Positions 26,401 through 38,459 of a DNA stretch of 64,000 nucleotides are shown in pieces (the first letter of the stretch is position 1; the number at the start of each line of letters is the position of its first letter). The stretch lies in the NCBI GenBank assembly GCA_964020155.1, contig OZ026553.1:5371009-5435008 (forward strand), given 5' to 3'. The notes under the pieces are model-generated. The model saw only the letters and a program-made list of their open reading frames with translations, had not been told where the DNA came from and did no database searches. The position numbers were made by a program, and so were the translations under genes. The DNA is from Chondrilla cf. caribensis (Eukaryota; Porifera; Demospongiae; Chondrillida; Chondrillidae).

Positions 26401-29365
26401 GCCACAATGCATTTCAGATGCAACAGCTTGTCCATATAAATATATGACACCAGTATCAATTTGTGTACCATATTATAGGAAGAAAAAGAAGCCATTGTAG
26501 TTTCATATGGTGAACTTGAGGTAAGTGCAATGCTAAGCTGCCCCCAGCCCAGTCTCTCCATACTCTGTTCGCTGCAGCATCTTATTATTTGTGACTTCTT
26601 CCTAATATAGAGGGAGAATAAATCACTGGAGACCACTAATAAGCTACTGAATGTGAGACCACTTTGTGACAGAGATGTAGATGATAGTATCAGTGCCTGT
26701 TTTTTGCTTACTCCAGTAGTTACCTATGTACTACACTCCTAATAGGTGGACCTTGAAGACCGTATATCAGAAGTTAAACAATTGTCACAGCTCCAGTACA
26801 GCTGTGATCAGGTATGAGCCTTTCTGCATGTCTTCAATAGTTGAACATTTCATTAATTCCTATACTAATTTCAACATGGACGTACATCCCATAGACTACA
26901 ACAGAGCGTGACAGTCTAAGAGTGCAAGTTGGAGTTTTGGAGTGGGAAAACGGAGCACTGAAGGTTGTCTATTGCTGAGAATACACACAGCAGTCCATTG
27001 TAATATGTTGTTACCAATCTGTACTCTCTGTATAATAGGAGAAGAAGAAGGAAGACAAAAGGACAATAGAACAGTTGAGGACTAGGTCATCTGAGCTTAC
27101 TGGTGAAAATGAAACATTGAAGAAAAAAAGTGCTTCCCTTGAGGTGTGTGAGCAAGGCTATTGTTGTCTGTACAAGAAAGAGTTGGATGAATCTGGATGT
27201 ATTTCTGTTGGATATATCCAGATGTACTCCTGTTGGATATATCCGGATGTACTCGCGTTGGATTTATCCGGATGTACTCATGTTGGATATATCCGGATGT
27301 ACTCATGTTGGATATATCTGGATGTACTCATGTTGGATATATCCGGATGTACTCATGTTGGATATATCTGGATGTACTCGTGTTGGATATATCTGGATGT
27401 ACTCGTGTTGGATATATCCGGATGTACTCATGTTGGATATATCCGGATGTACTCGAGTTGGATTTATCCGGATGTACTCGTGTTGGATATATCCGGATGT
27501 ACTCATGTTGGATATATCTGGATGTACTCATGTTGGATATATCTGGATGTACTCGTGTTGGGTATATCCGGATGTACTCGAGTTGGATATATCCGGATGT
27601 ACTCATGTTGGATATATCCGGATGTACTCATGTTGGATATATCTGGATGTACTCGTGTTGGATATATCCGGATGTACTCCTGTTGGATATATCCGGATGT
27701 ACTCATGTTGGATATATCCGGATGTACTCATGTTGGATATATCCGGATGTACTCATGTTGGATATATCCGGATGTACTCATGTTGGATATATCCGGATGT
27801 ACTCGTGTTGGGTATATCCGGATGTACTCGAGTTGGATTTATCCGGATGTACTCGTGTTGGATATATCCGGATGTACTCATGTTGGATATATCTGGATGT
27901 ACTCATGTTGGATATATCTGGATGTACTCGTGTTGGGTATATCCGGATGTACTCGAGTTGGATATATCCGGATGTACTCATGTTGGATATATCCGGATGT
28001 ACTAGTGTTGGATATATCCGGATGTACTCGTGTTGGATATATCCGGATGTACTCATGTTGGATATATCCGGATGTACTCGTGTTGGATATATCCGTATGT
28101 ACTCGTGTTGGATATATCCGTATGTACTCATGTTGGATATATCCGGATGTACTCATGTTGGATATATCCGGATGTACTAGTGTTGGATATATCCAGATGT
28201 ACTCATATTGGATATATCCGGATGTGTTGGATGTATCCATTGTTGGGCTGTCAAAGGGGCCCTGCATGTATTGTTTTCTCTTTCATTAAAGTGTCTGGAG
28301 CAATGTTTGTAGTGATCTGAAAAAGCAGCTGTTTGTGGTGCAAAAACGCAATTCAAAAATGCTCCATACAGTTCTTTGTGATTATTGTAGTGTCAATTTT
28401 TGAATGGTTTTGCTATAGCTGAACCCTTCAAATCTTCCTTCTATTGAAAAGCTACAAAGAAGCTGCCTTTGGCCGCAATTCCCTTTAAACAACAAAGATG
28501 TTTTCTACTATGAAATACAACAAGCAAGTACTTCAAGTTTTTAAGGTTGTAGGCACCCACACAGGTACAGATTTGTTGTGCCCTTGACTATGCATACGAA
28601 ATGTAAATGGCATTATTACTAATTACAGTCTAGTTTTATTGTGGTATTAGGTCCAACTTGAGATGTGTAAGAAAGAGAGGAAAACAGCAGAGGAGAATCT
28701 TGCAGCAAGTCTCAAAGAAAGACAGGATCTAATCACAAGCTTGAGATCTCAAACTGTGAATCTCTTGTCTGCTCCAGTGAATTAAAATCTATAGTTGTTA
28801 TTCCCTTACTCATAACATGTAGGACACTGTAAGGACTGGTAGAGATGAGAGCCAGCAGCTGCAGCATCAGGTCCGCCAATTAAAGGGAGAAGTGACCAGG
28901 TTAACAAAGGCTAACAGTAATCTAGAAATAGATCTAACTGCTATCAAGGAAACAGAGAAGGATGCGAAGGTGAATTTGTGTTCAAAAAATGCAATCAAGC
29001 ATTTACACTTAATTGCTTATTGTGCGCCTTATTATTATAATAGAACCAGTTGGAGAAGAAGAAGAAGGAGCTCATTTCTGCTCAGAGTACAATATCCCAA
29101 CACGAGGCAAGTTGACACACTACATGTACATATGTACTATGATGTACCTATCCAATTTGCAATGCTTAAAGTAATGTGCACTAAGTGGTGTTTACGTTTA
29201 CTTACTCTCTAACTGAAGGCTGAAGTAAAAAGATTGAAAGGACAGTTGGAGGAAAAGAAGACAACAGTGACAGGATTAGAGCGCAGTGTTCAGGACTACG
29301 AAAGAAAATTGCAAAATAGAGACCAAAAAGCATCAGAAAATCAGGTGAGTGTGTGTGTGTGTGTG

Positions 29366-29406
<41 letters not shown>

Positions 29407-32400
29407 GTGTGTGTGTGCCTGTGTGTGTATTCACCATTGGTGTGTTTGTGTGCAAAATATAACAATCCCTATATCAACAGCAGTTATTGTTCGTGCAATA
29501 CACCATAGGCGGCGGAACAGGGGGGGCCAGGGGGGCCATGGCCCCCCCACATATCACAAAGGTGAAGCCAAGAATGTCTATGTAGAGTATTGCATGCATG
29601 GACACAATTGCTATATTAATCATGAGTTCGAATTTCAGCACCATGGCCTTTAGCCCCCCCCCACTTGCCAAACCATTCCTCCGCCTATGTACACAGTATA
29701 CTCTCTGCAGCTGTTGATGTAGGGATTCATGTTATATTCTGACAGTCTTCTCATTCTGACATGCTGCTCACTCCGACAGTCTTCCCATTCCCCTCATCCT
29801 TACCTGTTTTTTTCCCTTTTTTGCTTGCACGTCGTCCCTACATAATTTTTCATTTTTAGGTGTTTTTATTATGCTTATAATTATGTCTATATTATGCTCT
29901 TGTGTATTGATAAGTATACTTGGTTTCATGTGTGTATCAGTACATGGAGCATGTTTCAGTAGACAAACTAACAGTCAGCTTTGCAACATGATCTTGTATT
30001 CTCGTGAACAATTCCTCTCCTACATCTGGTGGTAATTCTAGATCTTTCATGGAGTCACAATGACATGCAGTACAGTCCTGAAAAATAAGCTTTTGGCTAT
30101 GGTAGGCCATATTCCTCAACATTTCAATTTTGTTCAGATGCTTGGTAAATCCGGTTAGACAATTGAAATTTATTCCCTACTAATAGCCTAAGGGTTTAAT
30201 TTAATGAAAAGTAAGATAATACCCTGATACTGTAGGCAATCTTTCACACTACTTACTGGCCGACTACACACCAATTTAAACCCATTTGGCACAGCCTTTC
30301 TCTGAAGCATGTTGTTCTGTTCGAATATAGTATAAACTTGACACTTAATTCATTTGACAGCCTAATCCACAGTATGTTTGGTGGGACAATGACCAATGTC
30401 TGATTGATATTTATAGCACTGCTAAATATGGATGTAAACACACTTGTAAAAGCTCCATACCCCATGTACGTACATACGTACATACGTACATGTACAATCA
30501 ACACACACATGCACGCACGCACGCACACACACGCACACACACACTGCATATGCACATTGCTTATTATGTGTATGTAGGAAAAGGAAGAAAAAGCCAACAA
30601 TTACAAAAAATTAGTGGAGAGGCAGCATAATGAACTTCAAGATAGATTCGATGCTTCTGAGAGTGAACTGAAAAAAGGAAGGGATGCAGTAGCTGAACTG
30701 AAGGAGTTGCTAGACAGCCGAGAGGAGGCACTACGAGAGTCGAAGGAGTATCAAAATAAACTCAGCGAGTTACTAGAAAAACACGAGAAAGATACTAAGG
30801 TACATGCATTACATATGCATTGAGTGTGTGTGTGTGCCCGTGTGTGTGCGTGTGTGTGTGTGCATGCGTGTGTGCGTGCGTGTGTGTGTGTGTGTCCGTG
30901 TATCTGTGTGTCCATGTGTATGTGTGTACATCCAAGAGCCATATCATACTTTCTCATTTCTATTAGCTTTCATGTCAGCAGTTGAGACAGGAACTATTGG
31001 AGGTACAGTCAAAGCTAGCAACTAATAAGGAAGTTATGGTAAACACAGACAGACAACATCGGAGGAAAATGGCTGAATTGACTGATCACGTCAGACAAAG
31101 ACTGGAAGTACAACTTACTCAATACACAGAAATGGGTGTATGTTATTGCATGTTCCGTTCAATAGTGTATGAGTAGGTGACTTGTGTATGGGAAATGTTT
31201 GTATGTACCTTTACATACATTGCTGGCTAATTGCTGTACTGTTGTGTCTTCTTAGGATGATCTGAGGCACATTCGTGGAGAGCTCAGCACTGTGCAAACT
31301 TTGCTGGCATCATTTCATACAAGTAGATTGTTTGTTGCTAGAGAGCTCACCACCCAGTGGAAGAAGAGCAGGGAGCAATGTGCAGCCCTTGAAGTACGTG
31401 GATGTGAACGGCAGCATGTCCCTGTTAAGTTTATTCCACTGTTTTATTTACTGTGTGTAATGTGTATGTTAAATTTAATTCAGGATTCAAACATGGTACA
31501 GTTGATAAAGTGTGAAGATCTGAAGAAGAAAGAAATGGTTTGTTTGACTATTACAACAATTTTGCTGTGTTGTCACATCTCTTGAGGTTGATGCCTGTTT
31601 GTATGTGCAGCTGATGAAACAGGAACACTCACAGGAAGTGGCCAAGTGCAGAGATGAGTACAACGTAGAAAAGGCATATGTGAATGCTCTGAAGTCCTCT
31701 AGAAAGAAGAAGGTGCAAGAACTGCAGGTAGTGTGTGTGTGTGTGTGCACGCACGCGTGTGTGTGTGTGTATGCGTGTACATATGTTATGGATATGTACA
31801 TGCATGTGTACATGTTTCATTGTGTGCATGTGTTTGTGTTATTTTTATGAAACAGCATAGTTATACGTACCTGTCTGTATCCACATTTTAGGCTATAAAG
31901 AACCAATTGGAAGAGCTGAGTGCTGAACACATAAAATGTGAACAACTGAAGGAGAGAGAGAAGAAGGTGAGAAGGAGAGAAAAGAAAGCAAAGGACTCTG
32001 AAGACAAATTACAATCTGAGAAAATAAGTGTGGAGTTGAAGATGAAGGCACTTGAAGAGAAGGACAAGGAGTTTATACAATTCTTCAAGATAACGAAATT
32101 CACCTCATCGCAAATGAAAGAACTATCCCAAGTATGTTTGTACTTCACCTACGGTACCTGGATATCTACTGTATACTGATGTGAATGCACAGGTGTACAT
32201 ATTATGTATACTGTACGTACATATAGGATGATATTGTATGTATGTGCATATAATATTATGGAGTTGTGTAAATGCCATATTTATTTTGCATTCTCTGTGT
32301 ACCTAATTAGAATCTTGGTCCATATCTCTTGAAGTACCTCAGAGATCACCCTCCTGTCAGTAGTGATAGCTCTTCAGATCAAATGGATGGTGCATGTGTG

Positions 32401-32693
32401 AGTTATGTCGTTGTCTTGACTACCAATGAATAATCTATCACTTTAATATGTGTTTGCACATGTTGATATGTATGTATGTATACATGTGTGTACAGTATTC
32501 ATGACCTGTTCGGTCTCCTCCCTTCCTCTGTTCATTATGGTTGAGTCTGCTTCTAATGTAGGAAGAGAGCTTGACTACATCTGATACTAAGAGAGAATTG
32601 GTATGATGTGTATGTACATCTTTGTCTAGTGAACAAGTATGCATATGCACACACACGCACGCACGCACGCACGCACGGACGCATGCACGCACG

Positions 32694-32739
<46 letters not shown>

Positions 32740-33579
32740 ACCAGCACATGCACATAACAAGAACTATTCATTTCTTCATTTGCTGTTATTGGGCCCAGCA
32801 TTTGAAAATTACCCACAAACAAAAGTTCATTGAAGAACTAAAAGCTGAAAAAGAAGACCTCCTAACAAAAATGGAGGACCTGAAGGTACAGCACCATCCA
32901 CCAGTGTATAGGTTGTGGTGTGACCTACAGTTCTCTCCGATAACAGAGAGAGCTACGTTTGAAGGAATCTCTCCAGCATGATTCTCCAGTGACTAAAGCA
33001 AGACAGCTACAGGTAGATACAGCTGGTCCATGTTGCACTGAAGTATATGTATATACATACATTGGGAACATAATGTACTGAGTAGTTGATCTTCTTGAAA
33101 TCACTTGGAATTTAAGCTGTACATAACATAGAGGTGTACACGACTGAGTATCAGTGTTAATGTGTGTCATATGGAGACTGGGGAGGCTGTGGTGACTGGC
33201 TATGAAACTTTCATAGTTGGTCACCACAAGATCAGAAGCACCTCCATAGGGGTGTACATGCATGAGTATTAGTGTTGTTAGTTGTTGAGAACTGTTCTGC
33301 TTAGGTTTGGTAGTTGGTAGACTTGGTTAGGTTGACATGTTGTGTTCCCATTACAGAGAGAATGGGAACAGGAGAAGAGAGATTTGATGGTTGAACTTAA
33401 TACCTGGATACAGGCATATGTGAGTTGATGTATGTACATGTGGTGGATTGGAGGTGTATACTGTGCTTTGTGACTAGGGCTGTAGCTTGGTTGGTGAATA
33501 ACAAAGCATCTAACACATGCACACACACATGCACACCACACAAACACACACACACACACACACACACATGCACACCACA

Positions 33580-33677
<98 letters not shown>

Positions 33678-34370
33678 AGTGATGATTCATTGTTTGTAGT
33701 ACCTCCTCTCCACCCACAGTTCCTGGTTCAGTGTTATCCATTCTTCATCCACGACTTCCACTTGAGAGGATTGCACTGTTTAGCTTCAAATGTGCAGGAA
33801 TTCACTTCATCAGATCCTAGGTTGTTCGATGTAGAGGTCCTCCATTCTCAAAGTATTAAAGGTATTTGTAAGGGCATTTTTGAAACATCACATGTGGCTC
33901 TAACCAAGCTATTTGATGCTGTGGTACAAGCAATGACTGCTGGTCATAGCCTGTCCTTGTCCGCCACCTTCTTCCACTTTGCCGGGAGTGTCACCCTCTA
34001 TCGCTTCCACATCGTAGTGGACCCCAAGGTGCTTGTGCACGACGATCCCATCCATCGCTGTTCTGATGAGGGTGGCGCAATACCGCGAGCATTCTTCACC
34101 TACGCTTCAGTGCAGCTGAAGGACGGAGTCACACCTCCTCACATCAAGGCCAGTGGTAGAGGAGCCTACTACATCACCAGGATGAGGGGACAGGTTGATC
34201 TGATGACCAAATCCCTTGGCCTGCATGAACAAGAGGAGGTGGGGGCAATCAAGTTGATAACTGACCACTTGGATGGCAGAATAGCCCGTCACCTTGACAA
34301 CCATTATGCCTCCTTCGCCAAACCAATGGCCGTCATGACCGTGCCCAAATGCCACATTAATGAACCTTAG
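23412..34370 (+). CDS. Gene E: kinase / long coiled-coil protein, about 31 exons
   Basis: Exon 1 (23412-23471) encodes MAKKAEKDDRGFLSRLLGIG. Exon 2 is a complete kinase domain. About 28 small phase-0 exons follow that encode coiled coil, and the last exon (33720-34370) is globular. The predicted product is about 1412 residues. Kinase plus long coil recalls ROCK- or citron-type layouts, but the kinase is TKL/TK-like, so the resemblance is convergent (inference). The coil shares exon 32562-32600 with gene D (7157-7195), tying it to the CARD family next door. The tail of the last exon reappears in the chimeric gene F. An intron carries a 1-kb minisatellite (27180-28235), another a MITE (29504-29689). 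Confidence 0.78.
23542..23849. mobile_element. Possible MITE in gene E intron 1
   Basis: The ends GCTGGAGCC and GGCTCCAGC are inverted. Internally GGGGCGGC-CATAGCTGCCCC and CTGGCCTCCCCACTTT resemble the G/C-rich ends of the element at 29504-29689. No target duplication was clearly seen. Confidence 0.45.
24118..25086 (+). CDS. Gene E exon 2: kinase domain with HGD catalytic loop
   Basis: A single 969-bp exon, 323 residues. Glycine loop LGVGSFGIVYKG, CAVKVF lysine, a catalytic loop HGDLSAANILL (HGD in place of HRD), DFG (KVGDFGQARV), PPEVL instead of APE, and VDVFSFGCLV are visible. The catalytic Asp, Asn and DFG Asp are all kept, so it is probably active, but it lacks the HRD arginine; non-RD kinases are frequent in innate immune signalling (family knowledge). 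The exon ends ETEEERK|GTGAGT and leads directly into the coil. Confidence 0.88.
25176..33419 (+). CDS. Gene E exons 3-30: coiled-coil region
   Basis: Exons: 25176-25238, 25319-25360, 25446-25487, 25586-25690, 25809-25868, 25953-26030, 26110-26178, 26337-26399, 26479-26520, 26611-26652, 26746-26811, 26895-26963, 27039-27143, 28651-28755, 28823-28969, 29044-29106, 29219-29344, 30578-30799, 30979-31137, 31256-31393, 31484-31537, 31611-31727, 31892-32131, 32311-32397, 32562-32600, 32799-32885, 32947-33012, 33357-33419. All are multiples of three, phase 0, E/K/Q/L rich (e.g. KKGRDAVAELKELLDSREEA). Exons 25176-26178 are tandemly duplicated as 26337-26963. Exon 26337-26399 has lost its donor (GG for GT), and reading through soon meets a stop, so it is probably skipped. 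Exon 29044-29106 uses a GC donor (GAG|GCAAGT). Confidence 0.75.
27180..28235. repeat. 25-bp minisatellite, about 42 copies
   Basis: The unit is GTTGGATATATCCGGATGTA plus CTCAT, with a few recurring variants (CCGG/CTGG; CAT/CGT/CGA). It lies in a gene E intron right after exon 27039-27143. Because 25 is not a multiple of three and the unit contains no stop in any plus frame, three overlapping open frames of 291-404 codons run through it. They are repeat artefacts. Confidence 0.95.
29347..29428. repeat. (GT)n tract directly after a gene E splice donor
   Basis: Exon 29219-29344 ends CAG|GTGAGTGTGTGT, and the GT tract with occasional GC continues for about 80 bp. Confidence 0.85.
29504..29689. 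mobile_element. 186-bp MITE with G/C-rich ends
   Basis: Inverted ends CATAGGCGGCGGAAC and, from the right, CATAGGCGGAGGAATGG. A 5-bp duplication TACAC flanks both sides (29499-29503 and 29690-29694). Subterminal runs of G and C follow. Located in a gene E intron. Confidence 0.75.
29690..30577. other. Long gene E intron segment
   Basis: A/T-rich intron sequence, a short CA/GTAC-rich patch near 30470-30545, no exon or element recognised. Confidence 0.4.
32648..32738. repeat. Interrupted (CA)n / CGCA repeat
   Basis: Starts with ACGC tetramers and turns into pure CA before gene E exon 32799. The flanks match the gene D intron after exon 7157-7195. Confidence 0.85.
33545..33677. repeat. (CA)n microsatellite
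   Basis: Long CA tract in the last intron of gene E; a CACAAACACA-containing preface is itself duplicated. Confidence 0.9.
33720..34370 (+). CDS. Gene E last exon: globular C-terminal domain
   Basis: Entered in phase 0 after CCACAG; 216 residues to a TAG at 34368-34370. It starts FLVQCYPFFIHDFHLRG and contains FHFAGSVTLYRFHIVVDPK and GQVDLMTKSLGLHEQEEVGA. I do not recognise the fold. A decayed copy of its second half is fused onto gene F (38440-38806). Confidence 0.75.
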   Translation, partial: FLVQCYPFFIHDFHLRGLHCLASNVQEFTSSDPRLFDVEVLHSQSIKGICKGIFETSHVALTKLFDAVVQAMTAGHSLSLSATFFHFAGSVTLYRFHIVVDPKVLVHDDPIHRCSDEGGAIPRAFFTYASVQLKDGVTPPHIKASGRGAYYITRMRGQVDLMTKSLGLHEQEEVGAIKLITDHLDGRIARHLDNHYASFAKPMAVMTVPKCHINEP

Positions 34371-34956
34371 ACTAAAGCTTTCAAAGATATTATGTTAAAG
34401 CTACATAACATAGTTTTGTAGTGCTTTTAACACATACATAAAGAAGTAGGTGCTTATTGTACAAGCATTAATAGTAATAATTATTGTAGTATGTTATATG
34501 TATGTATGAGTAATATACATATGTATAATTATACATGTACTGCATTGTATGCATACCTAGCTAATGTCCATATACATCTATTGTAGTATATATATATGAT
34601 ATAATAGTTATTATATATACTATATTATTGTAGTTATAGTGTAACATAAAAAAAATAATCATTATAATTTATGTGCACCTTACACTCATGCAGTATAGAT
34701 CAGTCACACATTCATCTAGCTATACAATATATATACGTATAATGTTATATTTTATGTACATATGTACTTATTATAGATAAAACAATGTCATGCATAATAT
34801 AATATTATATGATACAAATGTCGTATGAATTGGATCTGCTAAGCTACTTAATTTTATCACACATTCACAGCATTGCAGATTCAACACTGAATGCAAACAA
34901 GTTTATAAGACTATTACAACAATGTCCTATCAAAAATGGAACTCTACGTACTCGGA
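34371..34956. other. 3' flank of gene E, partly duplicated
   Basis: A/T-rich. From about 34780 to 34945 it matches 45780-45945 downstream of gene G, then stops abruptly at the junction with the orphan tail exon at about 34957. Confidence 0.55.
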
Positions 34957-35156
34957 GAGAGCCTTATGATGATATTGTTTGTGTGGATGAGCATTAGACT
35001 GTTTGGTAGCTTGGCCACCTGTCTGCTGCAGTGGTGGGTCTTCTGCCTCCGATGAGTACCTTTCTTGTCAGGATTAGTACAGGGTTCTTCATCCATTGAC
35101 TCACTCCTCTAAGAACCTTCAGCTAGTGTTTTGTCAGGTTTTGCAACTGGTGTAGG
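34957..35156 (-). pseudogene. Orphan tail exon related to gene B, lacking its membrane segment
   Basis: The minus strand after a GCCTACACCAG junction reads PTPVAKPDKTLAEGS, then a TAG, then SESMDEEPCTNPDKK. It matches the gene B tail linker. The part that would encode the membrane segment is missing, cut at the duplication breakpoint. Confidence 0.6.
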
Positions 35157-35222
35157 CTGTAATGGATATTAAACACTACTTTACCTTAGTTGGATGTGTA
35201 GTACACAAACAAAGTACAACAC

Positions 35223-35225
<3 letters not shown>

Positions 35226-35284
<59 letters not shown>
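35226..35284. repeat. (CA)n microsatellite
   Basis: CA tract between the orphan tail exon and gene F, in the same position as those upstream of D and H. Confidence 0.95.
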
Positions 35285-35289
<5 letters not shown>

Positions 35290-35747
35290 AACAAATTACA
35301 GCACTATAAAAATATAATGATGCTGACTTATGATTAATTGCATGTCACTTATGGCCTATTACCGGTAGTAGGTATAGTTCATGATAAGGTATGATGAATC
35401 CACACAAAGCAAACTGTAGCTGATACCATTTGACATCAACATAGCGGACATGACAGAAATGCTGCAGCTGAGGATCTACCTTCTTCTGAAATTCTCAGAC
35501 TCCTCACCAACGATCTCACATTCACTGTTTGCTGTAACATACGACTTCTTGGGAAAGTTCGACCATAAGTTTAAAGTATCAATCAATATTTGGGTAGAGT
35601 TACTAGACTTCCATAATATCCGTTCTCCAACCACGGTTCACCCGAGGTCGAAAGATTGGCGATCCTCGTGGGGTTGGTACACTGCTTCCAAGTCTTGGTG
35701 AGTGAGTGAAACCCTACAAGTTTTGTAATTAAGGGCGGGGTTGAACA

Positions 35748-38459
35748 ATGGCTACTGTCGATCAACAAGATTCGGAACCAATGTCAGAAAACAGACGAAA
35801 GAGCCTTAACGCTCTACTACCAGAGTTTCAGAGGAATTTAGTACTGTTGGATAACATAAAGGCTGGCCTTCATACGGACGCTGGCGGATTTCTCAGCCAA
35901 TTTGAGATGAACGAAGTATTTTGTGAACTGTCAAAAGCTAAGCAATTTTCAAAACTGATCCTCATCCTCAAAGGCAAAAGTAATGGCGATTTCGAAGCCT
36001 TTTGTCGTGTTTTAATCAGTAATGGCTGTACTTGTTGGGCAAGAAAACTCAAGGAAAAGGCTGGACTGGATTACGAATCACTTCCAGGTAGATTCAACTA
36101 GGGTGAAATGGAACACTGGGATAACTTGGAATGGATGGCTTCGAGCACTCTTGTTCGAGACCAAGTTCGTGTCTGTGTTATCTACGTAGTTAAGTGATTC
36201 AATATAGAAAGTCACTTATCCACAGCTAAAGATCAACGATGTCTAAAGACACCCATTCCAAGTTACTCTGTTTTACCCTGCATAAACTATCATTTATACT
36301 ATTACATTTAGATGGCTGTGATTTTTTAGGGTAGCTTTGATTTATCTCAGGATTAACACTGACAGGTTGGTGTCAAAGACCAACCCCTAACTGATGTATC
36401 ATGATAGTCCGGCATAGCTGAACCTTGCCCTACATTTTCTGTTGGTGGGAATGGGCCTGGCACATTCAAATTGGAGTGAAATGGCTTAAAACTTGCCAGA
36501 TATCACGAATAACATTAAAATACCCCTTTTCGCTTTTAACCCTGTGTCCGAGGCTTTGGTTGCTACATCGTTGTTCCTTGATTTGAATAATGATTGGTGT
36601 CTTCCTCTAGCTGATAATGAATGTCATTAAAAGTTACTTGACAGAGAACCTCGTGATGTAGTGCAAGTAGGAACAGAAAGACTGAATAAGTACTTTCAGT
36701 GTCAGCCGCAACGTTGAAAACATACGGTATAACAACAGCGATGTATGTCTTTCCAAATGCTGCCCGCAAACAGACAAGAACGCTGTTATGCTGGAGAATT
36801 TCATAGAAGCCGCCTACTTTTCCTTAGGTGACTTGAAACCGGTGTTGAGTTTCCTAAAGGGCTATAGAGTGATCACTTTGACACTTTTGCAACCGACGGC
36901 CATATTGAAATTCGACTCCACCTCTTTGTCACAGAAGGCGTATACGAATTGCCTCAGACGCTATTATGGAGGAATGGGTCTAGCTATACCAGACTGATAT
37001 CATTACACATTCCTTGAATTGTTAACATCAACATAGTCGCCCTACTATCACACCCACGCTCACCATTTGGTCGCTTTGTGTGTGAGTATGTGCTACTGCA
37101 TGATTTGTACTTAATTTACTAGCATATCACATCATATAGAAGATCTTTGGAGTGTATGTATGAGCCATATATGCGTATTTATATGTGGAGTGTCAGTCAA
37201 TATAATATCCTAAGACCTAACAGATTTTACAGTTATCTTGAAATCATAATGTCCTTGTTAAAAACTCAGTTCTTTGGACATATATGTACATACGTATGTA
37301 AAAGATTCTACGTTAATGTCAATGCCATGACTACTTTCTGCCCAAACCCCTAATCATAGTACGTATGTCACAGTTACTACAGCTACATTTCACATATGTG
37401 GATGCAACATGAGTGCACACAGTCACCATGTTCATAAAATAACTACCACATATGTAAGTTCGTAGGTGTACTCTGTGTGCTGAACTTTGCTACAGATCAC
37501 ATAGTACATATATAGATCTATTGTTGTCACAAATATATTGGATATGATGGGGAAATGCATGGACATCAAGCGTGACTGCCCATGTTGATTTCTCAACGAC
37601 AGAATGACAATCCCTACTCCTAATTGTTTACGGGATTGAGGAATTAAAAAGGAAATTATCTTAAACCATGTGCCAATGAGAAGGAACTGAGGCCGATGTT
37701 AGCCAGTTTCATGCTAAGGTCATGACCCATTCCCAGTGATGGGATGATGTGGTACGGATTGACTTGATCACTGAATAATATGTGCCAAAATGTGTTCATT
37801 GTTATTCCTATCTCACTAGATTTAATATTAATAAACTTTAAGTTAATATAATGCCTGTTGATAAAAGATAACTTTACAACAACATGTATTGCTTTTATGT
37901 AGATTTGTTGTCCAAATTGCCAAATGAGGTGCAAGAGACACTGAAGCAGAAAAGACAGGCCTTTCAGGTTGGATTTGAACGCCTTGAGCATCAGTTTGAC
38001 CCTGTACTGGAGAAGATTCAAATTGCAGTCCTGAATCTTAAGCAGTTCGATTTTATACGATGTGTTACAAGGTTGAATGATAAGCTAAGATATCAAAATA
38101 GGAAATTGAATGAAAATCAAATGAAATGTCCTGAAAGTCTTGTTATAGCCTTGTCTGATAAGAGGTATTATTCTGCCTTTAATTTGAAAGTATTAGATAT
38201 TTTAGTTGAAAGTATTCCAAAGTCCACTGGTTGCCAGGGGGACCTCACCAAAATGCTCGACGACTATCGGAGTGAATACCTGGCACCACTCATGAATACC
38301 ACAATGTCAGATTTGGTTGAAGTCTCAAGCATCGCTCCTCTTCGCAGTGAAGGCCTCAATCTGGCCTTGATATGCAAGCACCCTCCAACGCTGCGCGTAA
38401 TAAAAGAAGCGGAAGAGTACCTGATGGAGATGCGTGTGTGGGTAGATGGGGTGGTATGA
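35748..38459 (+). pseudogene. Gene F: CARD gene truncated and fused to a gene E-like tail
   Basis: Exon 1 (35748-36087, 340 bp) is an intact CARD starting [20 protein letters not shown]. It is the most diverged of the plus-strand CARDs in its centre (NEVFCELSKAKQFSKLILIL). Exon 2 starts at 37903 (phase 1) with DLLSKLPNEVQETLKQKRQA and follows the 248-aa domain to about residue 183. It then switches at about 38440 to sequence matching the gene E last exon and stops at TGA 38457-38459. A truncated protein of about 300 residues (CARD plus most of the domain) could still be made. Such a short CARD product could act as a decoy (speculative). Confidence 0.7.

Noticed and set aside
27180..28235. CRISPR-like array
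   Set aside because: Direct 25-bp repeats without unique spacers, in a eukaryotic intron; a minisatellite.
27075..28320. Three overlapping frames of 291-404 residues rich in YIRMYSCWIYPDV
   Set aside because: They are translations of a 25-bp minisatellite with no stop in its unit; not a protein gene.
28419..28535. Possible gene E exon LNPSNLPSIEKLQRSCLWPQ
   Set aside because: It has an acceptor-like start but no donor in a phase that fits the next exon, and the frame ends in a stop.
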